DNA of 64,000 bases from Bradyrhizobium sp. 195 (GCF_023101665.1 NZ_CP082161.1:2666001-2730000), one strand, 5' to 3'; positions 17,404 to 27,097 are shown, counted from the stretch's first letter. The notes: generated from the sequence alone by a model not told the origin. Numbers and translations: made by a program.

Positions 17404-17769
17404 TATCTGCATCGAAGTTCGGCGATCATGAATGAAATTCGCCGCTGCTCGCCGGCGATGATCGCGGTGAGCCTTGCAGGTAGGGCTTCGAGCCGCTCGC
17501 CGTCTGGCGCGACCACCAAAGCAGCCGCCCTCGCGGTGAAGTGGTGAGCTCGGCGGCAATATCTTTGGACGCAAGCGCGGCCCCGATAAAGGACAGCGCT
17601 GATGTCCTTCAACTTCGTGCCGTGAGCGAGGTCACTTTGAATGATCTGTCCCTGGACCGGGACAGCGCATCTTCTGCCGTGCTCGGGCAGTCAGGCTCGA
17701 TATCCAGTTCAGTTTGAGGTCGGAGCCTCGTTCGCCTTGCGACCTCGAAGCGCCAACTTCAAATATCAA
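17404..17769. other. Intergenic region without a recognisable gene
   Basis: This stretch follows the isomerase-like gene and ends at the promoter of the beta-oxidation operon. Short open frames on both strands have no ribosome-binding site or familiar motif. I see no terminator hairpin with a T-tract. Confidence 0.45.
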
Positions 17770-17799
17770 TTGACGAGTTCTAAAAAAGAACGCTATGTA
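17770..17799 (+). promoter_or_regulatory. Promoter with GTTCT-type operator, head of the beta-oxidation operon
   Basis: TTGACG (-35, 17770-17775), the perfect palindrome GTTCT-AAAAA-AGAAC (17777-17791) and TATGTA (-10, 17794-17799) have the same 18-bp spacing as the promoter at 12.62 kb. The block from TTGACGAGTTCT through AGAACG is the same in both, while sequence outside is unrelated. This points to selection on the operator/promoter rather than a duplicated segment. Confidence 0.78.
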
Positions 17800-17893
17800 C
17801 TTTCCGTGATGCCGAGCGCGTCGACGACGCGGTCCGGCGGGTTCACGGCAAGCTAATTCGCAAGCGAAGTATAACCTCACAGGGAGCACGCCC

Positions 17894-18631
17894 GTGCAGA
17901 AGAGAAACGCAACCGCGGCTGTCATCGGCGCCGGCGATTTCATCGGCGGCGAGATCGCCAAGAAGTTTGCCGCAGAAGGGTTCACCGTCTTCGCCGGCCG
18001 TCGTAACGGCGAAAAGTTGGCTCCGCTCGTCAAGGATATCGAGGCTGCCGGCGGAGAGGTTCACGCCCGTTCGCTCGACGCTCGCAAGGAAGACGAGATC
18101 GTCTCGTTCCTGAACGATGCAGACAAACATGCGCCGCTGGAAGTCTGCATCTTCAACATCGGCGCGAACGTCAACTTCCCGATTCTGGAGACCACTGAGC
18201 GCGTTTTCCGCAAGGTCTGGGAAATGGCCTGCTATTCGGGCTTTCTGGCCGGCCGCGAGGCGGCTCGCCTGATGCTGCCGCGCGGGGGCGGTAAGATCTT
18301 CTTTACGGGGGCGACCGCTTCGCTCCGCGGCGGCAGCGGTTACGCTGCCTTTGCGAGCGCAAAATTCGGCCTTCGCGCGGTCGCGCAAGCAATGGCTCGC
18401 GAGCTTGGCCCCCAAAATATCCACGTTGCGCATCTGATCATCGATTCCGGTGTGGATACCGAATGGGTTCGGCAGCGGCGGCTGGAGGCTCTCGGGCCAA
18501 ACGCGCTGGACGATCCGGATGCGTTGATGCCGCCGTCCTCCGTTGCTGCATCCTATTGGCAACTCTACCAGCAGCCGAAAAGCGCATGGACGTTCGAGCT
18601 GGAGATTCGTCCTTTCGGCGAGAAGTGGTGA
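17894..18631 (+). CDS. Atypical short-chain dehydrogenase (catalytic Tyr position is Phe)
   Basis: The 245-residue Rossmann protein is first in a five-gene operon. The nucleotide-binding loop is GAGDFIGG (12-19), where classical SDRs have GxxxGIG. In the active-site region GGSGYAAFASAKFGLRA, the residue four before Lys157 is F153, not Tyr; Y150 is three residues too early. The NNAG-equivalent is NIGAN. Relatives with the same FASAKFGLRA...MARELGP pattern exist, as I recall, so the change is probably family-wide rather than a lesion. A redox role is therefore uncertain; it may bind an acyl-CoA intermediate or use another residue. The start follows AGGGAG at about 12 bases. Confidence 0.82.
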   Translation: MQKRNATAAVIGAGDFIGGEIAKKFAAEGFTVFAGRRNGEKLAPLVKDIEAAGGEVHARSLDARKEDEIVSFLNDADKHAPLEVCIFNIGANVNFPILETTERVFRKVWEMACYSGFLAGREAARLMLPRGGGKIFFTGATASLRGGSGYAAFASAKFGLRAVAQAMARELGPQNIHVAHLIIDSGVDTEWVRQRRLEALGPNALDDPDALMPPSSVAASYWQLYQQPKSAWTFELEIRPFGEKW

Positions 18632-18643
18632 GGAGCAAATAGT

Positions 18644-19825
18644 ATGGAGCTGGCGCTTTCTCCAGAGGATGCCGCATTTCGGGACGAAGTGCGCTCCTTC
18701 ATCGCGGAAAACTACCCTGCGGAAATGCGAGTCCCGAATCCGGAGACCGACCTGACCAAGGAGCAATCGCTGCTCTGGCATCGCATTCTGCACAAAAAGG
18801 GCTGGATCGCGCCTCTCTGGCCCAAGGAGTACGGCGGTCCCGGCTGGTCGATCACGCGCCGCTTCATCTTTGAACAGGAGACCAGCCGCGCCGGCACGCT
18901 GCCGCCCTTGGCATTCAGCGTCACCATGGTGGGGCCTGTCATCTACACGTTCGGCAACGATGCCCAGAAGAAGAAGTTTCTTCCGCGTATCCTGTCGGGC
19001 GAGGACTGGTGGTGCCAGGGCTACTCCGAGCCGGGCTCCGGCTCGGACCTGGCAACCGTCCGCACCAAGGCCGTGCGCGACGGCGATCACTATATCGTCA
19101 ATGGTCACAAGACTTGGACGACGCTCGCTCAGCATGCGGATTGGATCTTCTGTCTGGTGCGGACCGATCCGAATGCGAAACCACAATCCGGCATCTCCTT
19201 CCTGTTGATCGACATGAAGTCGCCCGGCGTCACCGTGCGGCCGATCATCACCATCGACGGAAGCCATGAGGTCAACGACGTCTTTCTGGAGGACGTTCGT
19301 GTCCCCGTCGAGAACCTGATCGGCGAGGAGAACAAGGGCTGGACCTATGCCAAGTTTCTGCTCGGCAACGAACGAACCAGCATGGCCGGCATCGGTCGAT
19401 CGACGCGCTACATCAACAAACTAAAGCAGATCGTGGAGGCCGAGGTCGCGCCCGACGATCCTGCGCATCTCGACTTCCTGCGCGAGATCGCCCTCGTGGA
19501 ACTCGACGTACTGGCGCTCGAGGCGACCGAGCTGCGTGTCGTGGCTCAGATGGCGCGGGGCATCGACCCTGGACCGGCCGCCTCGTTGTTCAAGATCCGC
19601 GGCACTGAGATTTTCCAGAAGATCACCGAATTGACTCATCGCGCGATCGGCAATTACGGGCTCGCGCTGCGCGAGCATCCGGTCAGCGCCAACCACTTCA
19701 TGCCCGGCTCTGAATACGGGCACACCGCGTCGGAAAAGTACCTGAATTCTCGCAAGCTCAGCATCTACGGCGGGTCGAACGAGATTCAGCGCAACATCAT
19801 CGCAAAAGTTGTGCTTGGTCTCTAG
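18644..19825 (+). CDS. Acyl-CoA dehydrogenase (first of a pair)
   Basis: The 393-residue FAD enzyme of the acyl-CoA dehydrogenase family oxidises an acyl-CoA to the 2-enoyl-CoA and hands electrons to ETF. Motifs include WPKEYGGPGWS, the FAD/substrate loop YSEPGSGSDLATVRTKA, GHKTWTT and the C-terminal signature YGGSNEIQRNIIAKVVLGL. GAGGAGC precedes the ATG, 12 bases after the SDR stop. A second, shorter ACAD follows 21 bases on. Such pairs often form heteromeric dehydrogenases for branched, cyclic or steroid-type acyl-CoAs, so the two products may assemble together; this is inference from arrangement. Confidence 0.94.
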   Translation: MELALSPEDAAFRDEVRSFIAENYPAEMRVPNPETDLTKEQSLLWHRILHKKGWIAPLWPKEYGGPGWSITRRFIFEQETSRAGTLPPLAFSVTMVGPVIYTFGNDAQKKKFLPRILSGEDWWCQGYSEPGSGSDLATVRTKAVRDGDHYIVNGHKTWTTLAQHADWIFCLVRTDPNAKPQSGISFLLIDMKSPGVTVRPIITIDGSHEVNDVFLEDVRVPVENLIGEENKGWTYAKFLLGNERTSMAGIGRSTRYINKLKQIVEAEVAPDDPAHLDFLREIALVELDVLALEATELRVVAQMARGIDPGPAASLFKIRGTEIFQKITELTHRAIGNYGLALREHPVSANHFMPGSEYGHTASEKYLNSRKLSIYGGSNEIQRNIIAKVVLGL

Positions 19826-19846
19826 CCAGAGTATCGAGAGGGTCGG

Positions 19847-20977
19847 ATGGACATTCAGTTTACGGAAGAGCAGGAGTTGCTGCGATCCAGCATCCAGCGC
19901 CTGCTGCGCGATCAGTATGATTTCGATGCGCGCCGCAAGATCGTCGCCGACGAACAAGGTTTTAGCCGCAGGCAATGGGCGGCGTTCGCCGAACTCGGCC
20001 TGCTGGCTGCACCGTTCGCGGAAGACGCTGGTGGCCTCGGCGGCGGTCCGCTGTCGACCATGATCATCGCCCATGAATTCGGGCGCCATCTCGTCGTCGA
20101 GCCGTTCGTCGAGACGGTGGTGTTGGCCGGCGGCCTGATCGAACGGCTAGGCGATGCCGCGCAGAAACAGGGCTTCATCCCCGACATCATCGACGGCAAG
20201 AAGATCTGGACGCTGGCCTGGACGGAGAAGGGGGGGCGGTTCGATCTCGCAGACGTGACGACCACCGCGCGACGCGAGGGCGATGCCTATGTCCTGAGCG
20301 GCGGAAAGACGGCGGTGATCGCGGCGCCCTGGGCGGATTACATCCTCATTTCCGCGCGCACCTCGGGTAATCGACGGGACCGCGATGGGGTCAGTCTGTT
20401 CGTGGTCGACCGCCGCGCGGCTGGTGTCGATCTGCAAAGCTTCAGGACCATCGACGGCCGGCGCGCCGCCGAGATCAGTCTGCGCAATGTCCGTGGGCAG
20501 TTGCTCGGCAAGGAAGGCGAGGGCGTGGCTGCGCTGGAGGCCTGCCGCGACCGCGCCATCGGCGCGCTCTGTGCGGAAGCGGTCGGTGCCATTGGCGAGT
20601 TGAATTCCGCCACATTGGAATATTCGAAGACCCGCAAGCAGTTCGGCACCACCATCGGTTCGTTTCAGGTGCTGCAGCATCGGATGGTCGATATGTTCAT
20701 CGCCCATCAGGAAGCGCTCTCGCTGATGCAACATCTCAATCTCAGCATCAGCGACGGTGAAGCCGGGCTCTCGCGGCTCGCCTCCGGCGCCAAGACGAAG
20801 ATCGGCTATGCGGCCAAATTCGTCGCCGACCAGGCTGTGCAGCTGCATGGCGGCATGGGTATGACCGATGAGCTCAATGTGGGCCACTATTTCAAGCGGA
20901 TCTCTTCCATCAACATCCAGTTCGGCGACCCTGCGTTCCATGTCCTGCGCTATGCACGACTGGGCGCGGCCGCGTAA
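19847..20977 (+). CDS. Acyl-CoA dehydrogenase (second of a pair)
   Basis: The 376-residue acyl-CoA dehydrogenase family member begins [20 protein letters not shown] and ends with the partially degenerate [20 protein letters not shown] region. The FAD loop is much altered ([24 protein letters not shown]), as expected for the non-catalytic or shared-site partner in alpha2beta2 ACADs. It sits between ACAD-1 and thiolase with 21- and 14-base gaps. It probably forms a complex with the preceding gene product in the cytosol. Confidence 0.93.
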   Translation: MDIQFTEEQELLRSSIQRLLRDQYDFDARRKIVADEQGFSRRQWAAFAELGLLAAPFAEDAGGLGGGPLSTMIIAHEFGRHLVVEPFVETVVLAGGLIERLGDAAQKQGFIPDIIDGKKIWTLAWTEKGGRFDLADVTTTARREGDAYVLSGGKTAVIAAPWADYILISARTSGNRRDRDGVSLFVVDRRAAGVDLQSFRTIDGRRAAEISLRNVRGQLLGKEGEGVAALEACRDRAIGALCAEAVGAIGELNSATLEYSKTRKQFGTTIGSFQVLQHRMVDMFIAHQEALSLMQHLNLSISDGEAGLSRLASGAKTKIGYAAKFVADQAVQLHGGMGMTDELNVGHYFKRISSINIQFGDPAFHVLRYARLGAAA

Positions 20978-20991
20978 GAAAAGAGGCGAGT

Positions 20992-22179
20992 ATGACGACA
21001 GAAGCAGTAATCGTTTCCACCGCTCGTACCGCGGTCGGCAAAGCCTACCGTGGATCCCTCAACAATACGGAGGGCCCGACCTTGGCCGGTCACGTCATGG
21101 CCGAGGCGGTGAAGCGCGCCGGCATCGCCCCGGGTGAAGTCGAAGACGTGGTGATGGGCTGCGCCATGCAGCAAGGCACCATGGTGATGAACGTGGCCCG
21201 CAAGGGGGCGATCCGTGCGGGCATGCCGGTGACCGTCGCCGGGACGACGATCGATCGGCAATGCGCCTCTGGCCTGCAGGCGATCGCCGTGGCGGCACGT
21301 TCCGTGATGCTGGATGGCGTGGACGTCGCGATCGGCGGCGGCATCGAGTCGATCAGCCTGGTGCAAAACGAGCACATGAACAAGTTTCATATGGTCGACG
21401 ATGAATTGATGGCAATGAAGCCGGACATGTACATGTCGATGCTCGAGACGGCAGAAACGGTCGCCGAGCGCTACAAGATCGGCCGCGACAAGCAGGATGA
21501 ATACAGCCTCGAGAGCCAGCGCCGCGTCGGAGCTGCTTTGCAGAGCGGCCGGTTCGACGAGGAGATCGTTCCAATCACGACGAAAATGGCGCTCGTCAAC
21601 AAGGAGACCAAGCAGGTCTCCTATGAACAGGTGACCCTCGCCAAAGACGAAGGCCCGCGTCCCGACACGACGGCAGAAGGCCTCGCCAAGATCAAGCCGG
21701 TGTTCGAGGGCAAGACCATCAGCGCCGGCAATGCGAGCCAGCTTTCCGACGGTGCTTCGGCATGCGTGATCATGAGCGATAAGGCCGCAGCCAAGAAGGG
21801 ACTCAAGCCGCTCGGCATCTTCCGCGGCTTCGTTGCAGCGGGCGTCGAGCCGGACGAGATGGGTATTGGCCCGGTCATCGCGATCCCCCGCCTGCTGAAG
21901 CGTCACAACCTGAAGATCGACGACATCGATCTCTGGGAGCTCAACGAGGCATATGCCGTTCAGGTGATCTATTGCCGCGACAAGCTCGGCATCGACCCGA
22001 ACAAGCTCAACGTCAATGGGGGCTCGATCGCGATCGGCCATCCCTATGGCATGACCGGCGCGCGCCTCACCGGCCACCTTCTGATCGAGGGGCGGCGACG
22101 AAAGGCAAAGTACGGCGTCGTGACCATGTGCATCGGTGGCGGCATGGGCGCGGCGGGCCTTTTCGAAATCATCCATTGA
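20992..22179 (+). CDS. Acetyl-CoA acetyltransferase (thiolase)
   Basis: The 395-residue thiolase cleaves 3-ketoacyl-CoA with CoA. The acyl-accepting cysteine is C91 in [14 protein letters not shown]. The catalytic histidine is H350 in [12 protein letters not shown], where the usual Gly-Thr-Gly context is changed by a Tyr, and the second cysteine is C380 in [21 protein letters not shown] precedes the ATG. It completes an operon-level beta-oxidation set (two dehydrogenases plus thiolase), with FadB encoded at the left edge of the window. Confidence 0.95.
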   Translation: MTTEAVIVSTARTAVGKAYRGSLNNTEGPTLAGHVMAEAVKRAGIAPGEVEDVVMGCAMQQGTMVMNVARKGAIRAGMPVTVAGTTIDRQCASGLQAIAVAARSVMLDGVDVAIGGGIESISLVQNEHMNKFHMVDDELMAMKPDMYMSMLETAETVAERYKIGRDKQDEYSLESQRRVGAALQSGRFDEEIVPITTKMALVNKETKQVSYEQVTLAKDEGPRPDTTAEGLAKIKPVFEGKTISAGNASQLSDGASACVIMSDKAAAKKGLKPLGIFRGFVAAGVEPDEMGIGPVIAIPRLLKRHNLKIDDIDLWELNEAYAVQVIYCRDKLGIDPNKLNVNGGSIAIGHPYGMTGARLTGHLLIEGRRRKAKYGVVTMCIGGGMGAAGLFEIIH

Positions 22180-22200
22180 ACGGAACTGCGGGAGATCATC

Positions 22201-23214
22201 GTGAAGACAGCGATCACTGAACTGTTCGGTATCGAACATCCGATTATTCAGGGCGGGATGCACTATGTCGGGTTCGCCGAACTCGCAGCAGCGGTGTCGA
22301 ACGCCGGCGGCCTCGGCCTCATTACCGGCCTCACCCAGAAGACGCCCGAGCTTCTGGCCAAGGAGATCGCGCGCTGTCGCGACATGACGGACAAGCCGTT
22401 CGGCGTCAATCTCACCTTCTTGCCGAGCTTCACCGCGCCCCCTTATCCTGAGTATATCGCCGCGATCAAGGAAGGCGGCATCAAGGCGGTCGAGACCGCC
22501 GGCCGCAGCCCGGAGGAGTACATGCCGGCGCTGAAGGCCGCCGGCATCAAGGTGATCCATAAGTGCACCTCGGTGCGGCATTCGCTGAAGGCCGAGAAGA
22601 TCGGCTGCGACGCGGTCAGTGTCGATGGCTTTGAGTGCGGCGGCCATCCGGGTGAGGACGACATGCCGAACATGATCCTGCTGCCGCGTGCGGCCGATGA
22701 GCTCAAGATCCCGTTCGTCGCGTCGGGCGGCATGGCGGATGCGCGCAGCCTCGTCGCGGCTCTCTCCATGGGTGCGGCGGGCATGAACATGGGAACTCGC
22801 TTCGTCGCCACCAAGGAGGCGCCGGTCCACGACAATGTGAAGGAAGCATTGGTCAAGGCGACCGAGCTCGACACCGTTCTCGTCATGCGCGCGCTGCGCA
22901 ACACCGAGCGCGTGTTGAAGAACAAGGGCGTCAGCGAGCTAATCGAGATCGAGCGCGAGAAGGGCGCCAGCCTGAAGATCGAGGATATTCTCGACCAAGT
23001 TGCCGGCGTCTATCCAAAGGTGATGTTGGAGGGCAACATGGATGCCGGGGCCTGGAGCTGCGGCATGGTGGTCGGGCTTATCAACGATATTCCGACCGTC
23101 AAGGAATTGATCGATCGCATCATGGACGGTGCCGAACGCATCATCCGGCAGCGGCTGACGGGCTTCCTCGACGGTGTGAGCACGGGTTCCGTCCCGGCAC
23201 GCGCAATCGCCTGA
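22201..23214 (+). CDS. Nitronate monooxygenase-like FMN protein
   Basis: The 337-residue TIM-barrel flavoprotein of the 2-nitropropane dioxygenase/FabK family starts at a GTG preceded by GGGAGAT. The motifs are TELFGIEHPIIQGGMHYVG at the N-terminus, VDGFECGGHPGEDD with the catalytic-site histidine, and FVASGGMADARSLVAALSMGAAGMNMGTRF for FMN-phosphate binding. It is last in the beta-oxidation operon and is followed by a strong terminator. Family members oxidise nitronates or reduce enoyl thioesters. Its place behind thiolase suggests a CoA-ester or detoxifying role, not demonstrated. Confidence 0.88.
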   Translation: MKTAITELFGIEHPIIQGGMHYVGFAELAAAVSNAGGLGLITGLTQKTPELLAKEIARCRDMTDKPFGVNLTFLPSFTAPPYPEYIAAIKEGGIKAVETAGRSPEEYMPALKAAGIKVIHKCTSVRHSLKAEKIGCDAVSVDGFECGGHPGEDDMPNMILLPRAADELKIPFVASGGMADARSLVAALSMGAAGMNMGTRFVATKEAPVHDNVKEALVKATELDTVLVMRALRNTERVLKNKGVSELIEIEREKGASLKIEDILDQVAGVYPKVMLEGNMDAGAWSCGMVVGLINDIPTVKELIDRIMDGAERIIRQRLTGFLDGVSTGSVPARAIA

Positions 23215-23243
23215 CGCGTCTCGGGAAGTAGGGGTCTGAACGG

Positions 23244-23273
23244 ACTGGACGCTCAATATTTTGAGCGTCCAGT
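23244..23273 (+). terminator. Terminator of the beta-oxidation operon
   Basis: A perfect 13-bp inverted repeat (arms ACTGGACGCTCAA and TTGAGCGTCCAGT, loop TATT) begins 29 bases after the operon's last stop codon and is followed by TCTCTTAT. It is probably an intrinsic terminator. The YCII gene converges from the other side, so it may work for both strands. Confidence 0.8.
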
Positions 23274-23443
23274 TCTCTTATGAGTCTGTCGTACACTCTT
23301 CAGTCACGCCGATCACCGGAAGAGAAGCGCGCTGCTTCTTCGGCCGATGTTGGCGCTGTACTGGAGCGCGCATCCTGCGCAAGTCCGAGAGACAAACGCC
23401 AGATTTGCGCGGTACCTGATCCTGGAGGTGATGGACGTGGCGT

Positions 23444-23740
23444 TCAGCCTCGAGCCGACAAATGTCGCATCGGAAAGTGCTCATAGTGCCCCGCGCCGTT
23501 CTTCACGATGGGATCCTGTGAGGTAATCGCTTCGATGCTCTCATCGTCGGCGATCTGGTAGAGTGAGACGCCATAACCGCCACTCGGATCCATGACGGGG
23601 CCGTGCGCGACGACTATTCCTTTGGCGAGCAGATCGTCCAAGAACGCGCCATGCTGCTTCATCCACTTTGCTTCGTCGGCCGTCATCGTCGCTATAAAAT
23701 CGGCCCGCGGCGGAATGAACTTGCAGAGGTAAGCCTTCAT
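23444..23740 (-). CDS. YCII-domain protein
   Basis: The 98-residue protein starts MKAYLCKFIPPRADFIATMTADEAKWMKQHGAF, characteristic of the small YCII family. The start at 23740 follows TTGGAGTCC on the minus strand; upstream in-frame sequence looks non-coding. The conserved His of the YCII fold is present in MKQHGAFL, and VAHGPVMDPSGGYGVSLYQI matches the second family block. YCII proteins occur with catabolic dehydrogenases and resemble muconolactone isomerase. The function here is unknown. Confidence 0.8.
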   Translation of the reverse strand: MKAYLCKFIPPRADFIATMTADEAKWMKQHGAFLDDLLAKGIVVAHGPVMDPSGGYGVSLYQIADDESIEAITSQDPIVKNGAGHYEHFPMRHLSARG

Positions 23741-23986
23741 GTTTGGACTCCAAGCTTTGAGGCAGTGGTGACACACCCATCGCTGCCGACCGTTGCCCGT
23801 ATCCGGGCTTGGTCGTGTCGCGACTATCAAATTATAAGTCGCTAGGTAAAATATACAAACATCGGATTTGACGGGACGATCAGATTCTCGAGGGTCGGTT
23901 TCGCAAGGCGTAACTGACCCGGAGTGCCCGTTTGCACTGCTGTGCACCGGCGATGACGTACCGCGAAGGCGTTGACGCGGTGCCGC

Positions 23987-24889
23987 CTAACCGCCCGTCG
24001 TATAAAAGCCCGCGTGGCGCAGAACGAAATCGTAAACGCTAAGCGGTGGCTTGCCGGTGATCTTCTCGACATCCGAGGTCAACCTGTCGTATCGATTCTG
24101 CTGTTTGAGAAGAGCCATTGTCGCGAGATGGGAAAGCGCATGGGGAGGCAATCTTCCGCTATCCTCCAACTGCTTGCGCCAAGGCTCCCAGGGAACGTTG
24201 ACATAAGTGATCGGACCTCCCAGGGCCTTGGAGAACTCCTCGGCAATTCCGTTCATGTCCTGTGACCGGGGTCCCGTCAGTTCGTAAATCTTGCCGATAT
24301 GCGGGCCCGGGTCTTGGAGGATGGTTGCTATCACGCGCGCGACATCTTCACTCGCTATCGGCGACGTCTTCCCGTTTCCGAAGGGTAGACGAATTTGTCG
24401 ATGGTCACGGATGGAACTCGCGGAAAGTCGAAGGAAAAAGGTGTCCAGGAATGCCGTGGGGCGGACATGTACGACGGGTAGTCCGGACCAATTCAATGCC
24501 TGTTCCGCGAGCCAGTGCAGCTTTTGCTGCGGACTGTCGGTCGTCGAATTGATGCTCATCTGCGATACGGTCATCTGGGAGATGTTCACGAACGCGCTTA
24601 CCTTGTGGTGTTTCGCGACGGCCGCGGCGTTGACGGTCGCCTCCAGATATGAAGGTGAAACGGCCATACCGAAGTAGACCCGCTCGCAACCTTCGATCGC
24701 TCGATGCATCGCGTGCAGGTCGAGAAGATCGCCAACGACGATCTCAACCCCTAAGTTGGCCAGCTTGGCCGATCGAGCGTCCTCGCTGCGGACGAGAGCT
24801 CGTACCTTCGAGCCCCGTTCGACCAGCAGCTTGCATGCAACATGGCCGATGGTGCCAGTGGCGCCGGTGATCAAGATGGGGGACTGCAT
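23987..24889 (-). CDS. NmrA-like NAD(P)-binding protein (first copy)
   Basis: The 300-residue atypical SDR opens with the Rossmann motif ILITGATGTIGHVACKLLVERG and has the NmrA-like pattern RALVRSEDARSAKL, then VVGDLLDLHAMHRAIEGCERVYF. There is no YxxxK motif. Such proteins either reduce quinones or ethers or act as NADP-redox sensors. AGGAAT precedes the ATG. The protein at 36.5-37.5 kb is a paralogue with the same block order (QQKLHWLAEQALNWSGLPVVHVRPT against QQRAHWASEQALNWSGLPVVNIRAT). It is a single gene between YCII and a divergent FAH operon. Confidence 0.85.
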   Translation of the reverse strand: MQSPILITGATGTIGHVACKLLVERGSKVRALVRSEDARSAKLANLGVEIVVGDLLDLHAMHRAIEGCERVYFGMAVSPSYLEATVNAAAVAKHHKVSAFVNISQMTVSQMSINSTTDSPQQKLHWLAEQALNWSGLPVVHVRPTAFLDTFFLRLSASSIRDHRQIRLPFGNGKTSPIASEDVARVIATILQDPGPHIGKIYELTGPRSQDMNGIAEEFSKALGGPITYVNVPWEPWRKQLEDSGRLPPHALSHLATMALLKQQNRYDRLTSDVEKITGKPPLSVYDFVLRHAGFYTTGG

Positions 24890-25212
24890 GTTTATTCCTC
24901 GCGTGGGATATGCGGGCCCGGAACCGGCCGCGAGCTTTATTTAGGGGCATATCATACCAATCCTATACGCCGGCAATGCAGGCTTCGCAACGACCCATCT
25001 TCTCGCGGCCTGCGGCAGGCATCCGCCGAGCCGATGGCTCCGCCGGCTTGGCGCTCATGTTGCTCCATCGATCGCGGCGCTCGGGTCAATGATCGCCGGG
25101 TGACGATCATGCCACACGTCCACTGCACGTCTGGCCAGATGGCTTGCAAAACAATAGCCATGCGATATGCTCAGCCTTAAGCAACGAGAATATCAGATCA
25201 TGGGAGGGGCTC
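24890..25212. other. Divergent intergenic region, no gene seen
   Basis: This stretch separates the NmrA-like gene from the FAH-family operon and should hold both promoters. No GTTCT operator and no long palindrome is present. An in-frame ATG at 25144 lies within it, but the FAH start is better placed at 25213. Confidence 0.5.
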
Positions 25213-26211
25213 TTGAAACTAGCTACCTATCGGTCGAACGGGCGAAATAGGGTCGCCTTGGTTTATGGCGGCGATACACGGCTGTTCGATCTTGCTGCCG
25301 CATCCGAACGTGCCGGCAAGGCAAATCCTGCCTTCAATTCGATGCTCGAGCTCATCGACGACTGTGACGCGTCGCTCGATGCGGCGTCGGACCTGTTCCG
25401 CCGATACGGGCAGGACCAGGATCTGTCATTCGATGTTGCCGCATCCGAACTTTTGGCCCCGCTGCCGGAGCCGCGCCAAATGCGAGACGGCATGTCTTTT
25501 CCCGTTCACATCGTTCAAGCTCCGATTGGACACCTCAGGGCCCAGGCGCGAAAGGCCGGTGACGCGGTTGAACTCGCCCGCCTTCAGGCCGCCCCTCTGC
25601 CTGAATTGCCGGAAGTCTATCGCAAGCAGCCGATCTACTACATCACGAACCGCTTCAGCGTCGGAGGCCCCAACACCACTGTGAGATGGCCGCGCTATAG
25701 CCAAGTGATGGACTACGAGCTGGAGTTCGGCATCATCACCAAGAACAGGGGCGCGAACATCCCTGCAGCGAACGCGCGCGATCACATATTCGGGTTCACG
25801 ATCTTCAATGATTTTTCCGCGCGCGATGCCCAGCGGGTGGAGATGGAGGGCAGGCTGGGGCCAGCCAAAGGCAAGAGCTTTGACGGCGGCAACGTGCTCG
25901 GGCCCTGGATCGTGACGCCAGATGAAATAGGCGATCCCTACAAGCTCACCATGGAAGCGCGCGTCAACGGTGAGACCCGTTCGCGAGGCACAAGCGAGGG
26001 CATGCTATTCTCGTTCGAAGAAATCATCGCGCATGTGACACGGGATGAGACGTTGATGCCGGGTGAGTTCATCGGCTCGGGTACTGTCGGCAATGGCTGT
26101 GGTCTCGAGCTTGGATGGTACCTCGAGCATTCGGATACGATCGAGCTCGAGGTCGAGAAGATCGGCGTCTTGAGAAATAGGGTCGCACGCCAGGATGCGC
26201 CTGAAAATTGA
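25213..26211 (+). CDS. Fumarylacetoacetate hydrolase (FAH) family protein
   Basis: A TTG start at 25213 is proposed because GGAGGGG lies just upstream and the protein then begins LKLATYRSNGRNR, the usual family beginning (332 residues). An ATG 23 codons earlier has no ribosome-binding site. The divalent-metal site is represented by YELEFGIITKNRGANIP and IFNDFSARDAQ, and the family's GKSFDGGNVLGPWIVT and GSGTVGNGCGLELG blocks follow. FAH-family enzymes hydrolyse or decarboxylate oxo-acids from ring cleavage. The crotonase and CoA transferase downstream put it in an aromatic or cyclic acid pathway. Confidence 0.88.
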   Translation: MKLATYRSNGRNRVALVYGGDTRLFDLAAASERAGKANPAFNSMLELIDDCDASLDAASDLFRRYGQDQDLSFDVAASELLAPLPEPRQMRDGMSFPVHIVQAPIGHLRAQARKAGDAVELARLQAAPLPELPEVYRKQPIYYITNRFSVGGPNTTVRWPRYSQVMDYELEFGIITKNRGANIPAANARDHIFGFTIFNDFSARDAQRVEMEGRLGPAKGKSFDGGNVLGPWIVTPDEIGDPYKLTMEARVNGETRSRGTSEGMLFSFEEIIAHVTRDETLMPGEFIGSGTVGNGCGLELGWYLEHSDTIELEVEKIGVLRNRVARQDAPEN

Positions 26212-26260
26212 GGCTTGCAAAATGCAAGTCATGATGTGACAATCGTCTCATAGGAAAATA

Positions 26261-27097
26261 ATGAGCCGTTACGGAGCGGCGTCGACCAGGGAGGCGGCTT
26301 TGTCTGAAGAGGCATTGGTGACGCGCGACGAGCGCGGAAATATCTCTGTATTGACCATGGTCTACCGGCCGTACAATTTGCTCGGCCCCAAATTCCTCAG
26401 TGCGATCGTTCAGCAGGTTGAGGCGGCTCAGAAGGCCGGGAGCCGTGCGATCGTCATCCGCAGCGGGTTGCGCCATTTCTCAGCCGGAGCGGATCTGGAT
26501 ATTTTCGAGACGCAGGTAGCGGCCGACGACGCCGAACGGAGCGGCGCGAATTTGCGGCGAACGAACGTCGACTTCCTGCGCTTTATGGAGCTGTTGCCGG
26601 TTCCGTTGATTGCGAGCATCCACGGTGTCTGCCTGGGTGGCGGGCTCGAACTCGCTTTGTCCTGCGACTACATCATCGCGGCTAGTTCGGCAAAGATCGG
26701 CTCGGTCGAGGCGACGCTGGGGCTGCATCCGTTGCTGGGCGGGATCCAGCGTCAGGTGCAGCGGATCGGCGCGCAGCGTGCCAAGGAAATGTCGATGTTG
26801 GCGCGCCGTTACGACGCACCGACGCTGGAGAAGTGGGGTCTTATCAATCTAACTGTGCCGGAGGAGTCCTTGGAGGCTGCGACGATGGCTATCGCGGAGG
26901 AGTTTGCGCAGGGCCCCACGGTCGCGCATGCCGCCACCAAGGAGCTCGCTTATATCGCAGTCAACGAGGGCGTCGCGGCCGCCGACGAAGCAATGGCGAG
27001 AGTACAGGCGCCAATTTGGGCGTCGGAGGACCTGAAGACCGGCCTTGTGTCCTATCGCAAGAATGGTCCTGGTCTCGCAAAATTCGCGGGGCGCTGA
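26261..27097 (+). CDS. Enoyl-CoA hydratase/isomerase (crotonase) family protein
   Basis: The 278-residue crotonase shows HFSAGADLDIF (oxyanion hole), HGVCLGGGLELALSCDYIIA and IGSVEATLGLHPLLGG with both glutamates, so a hydratase or hydrolase activity is plausible. AGGAAAAT precedes the ATG. The CoA-transferase gene begins 1 base past its stop, so the two are almost certainly co-translated. Together with the FAH-family gene it forms a three-gene operon. Confidence 0.9.
   Translation: MSRYGAASTREAALSEEALVTRDERGNISVLTMVYRPYNLLGPKFLSAIVQQVEAAQKAGSRAIVIRSGLRHFSAGADLDIFETQVAADDAERSGANLRRTNVDFLRFMELLPVPLIASIHGVCLGGGLELALSCDYIIAASSAKIGSVEATLGLHPLLGGIQRQVQRIGAQRAKEMSMLARRYDAPTLEKWGLINLTVPEESLEAATMAIAEEFAQGPTVAHAATKELAYIAVNEGVAAADEAMARVQAPIWASEDLKTGLVSYRKNGPGLAKFAGR

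Noticed and set aside
17843..19267. Long open frame on the minus strand opposite the SDR and acyl-CoA dehydrogenase genes
   Set aside because: It crosses the boundary of two clear plus-strand genes and has no recognisable domain.
20950..22830. Very long open frame on the minus strand opposite the thiolase and nitronate-monooxygenase-like genes
   Set aside because: The translation is rich in His, Arg, Asp and Leu with no motifs, typical of antisense frames of GC-rich genes; the plus-strand genes are unmistakable.
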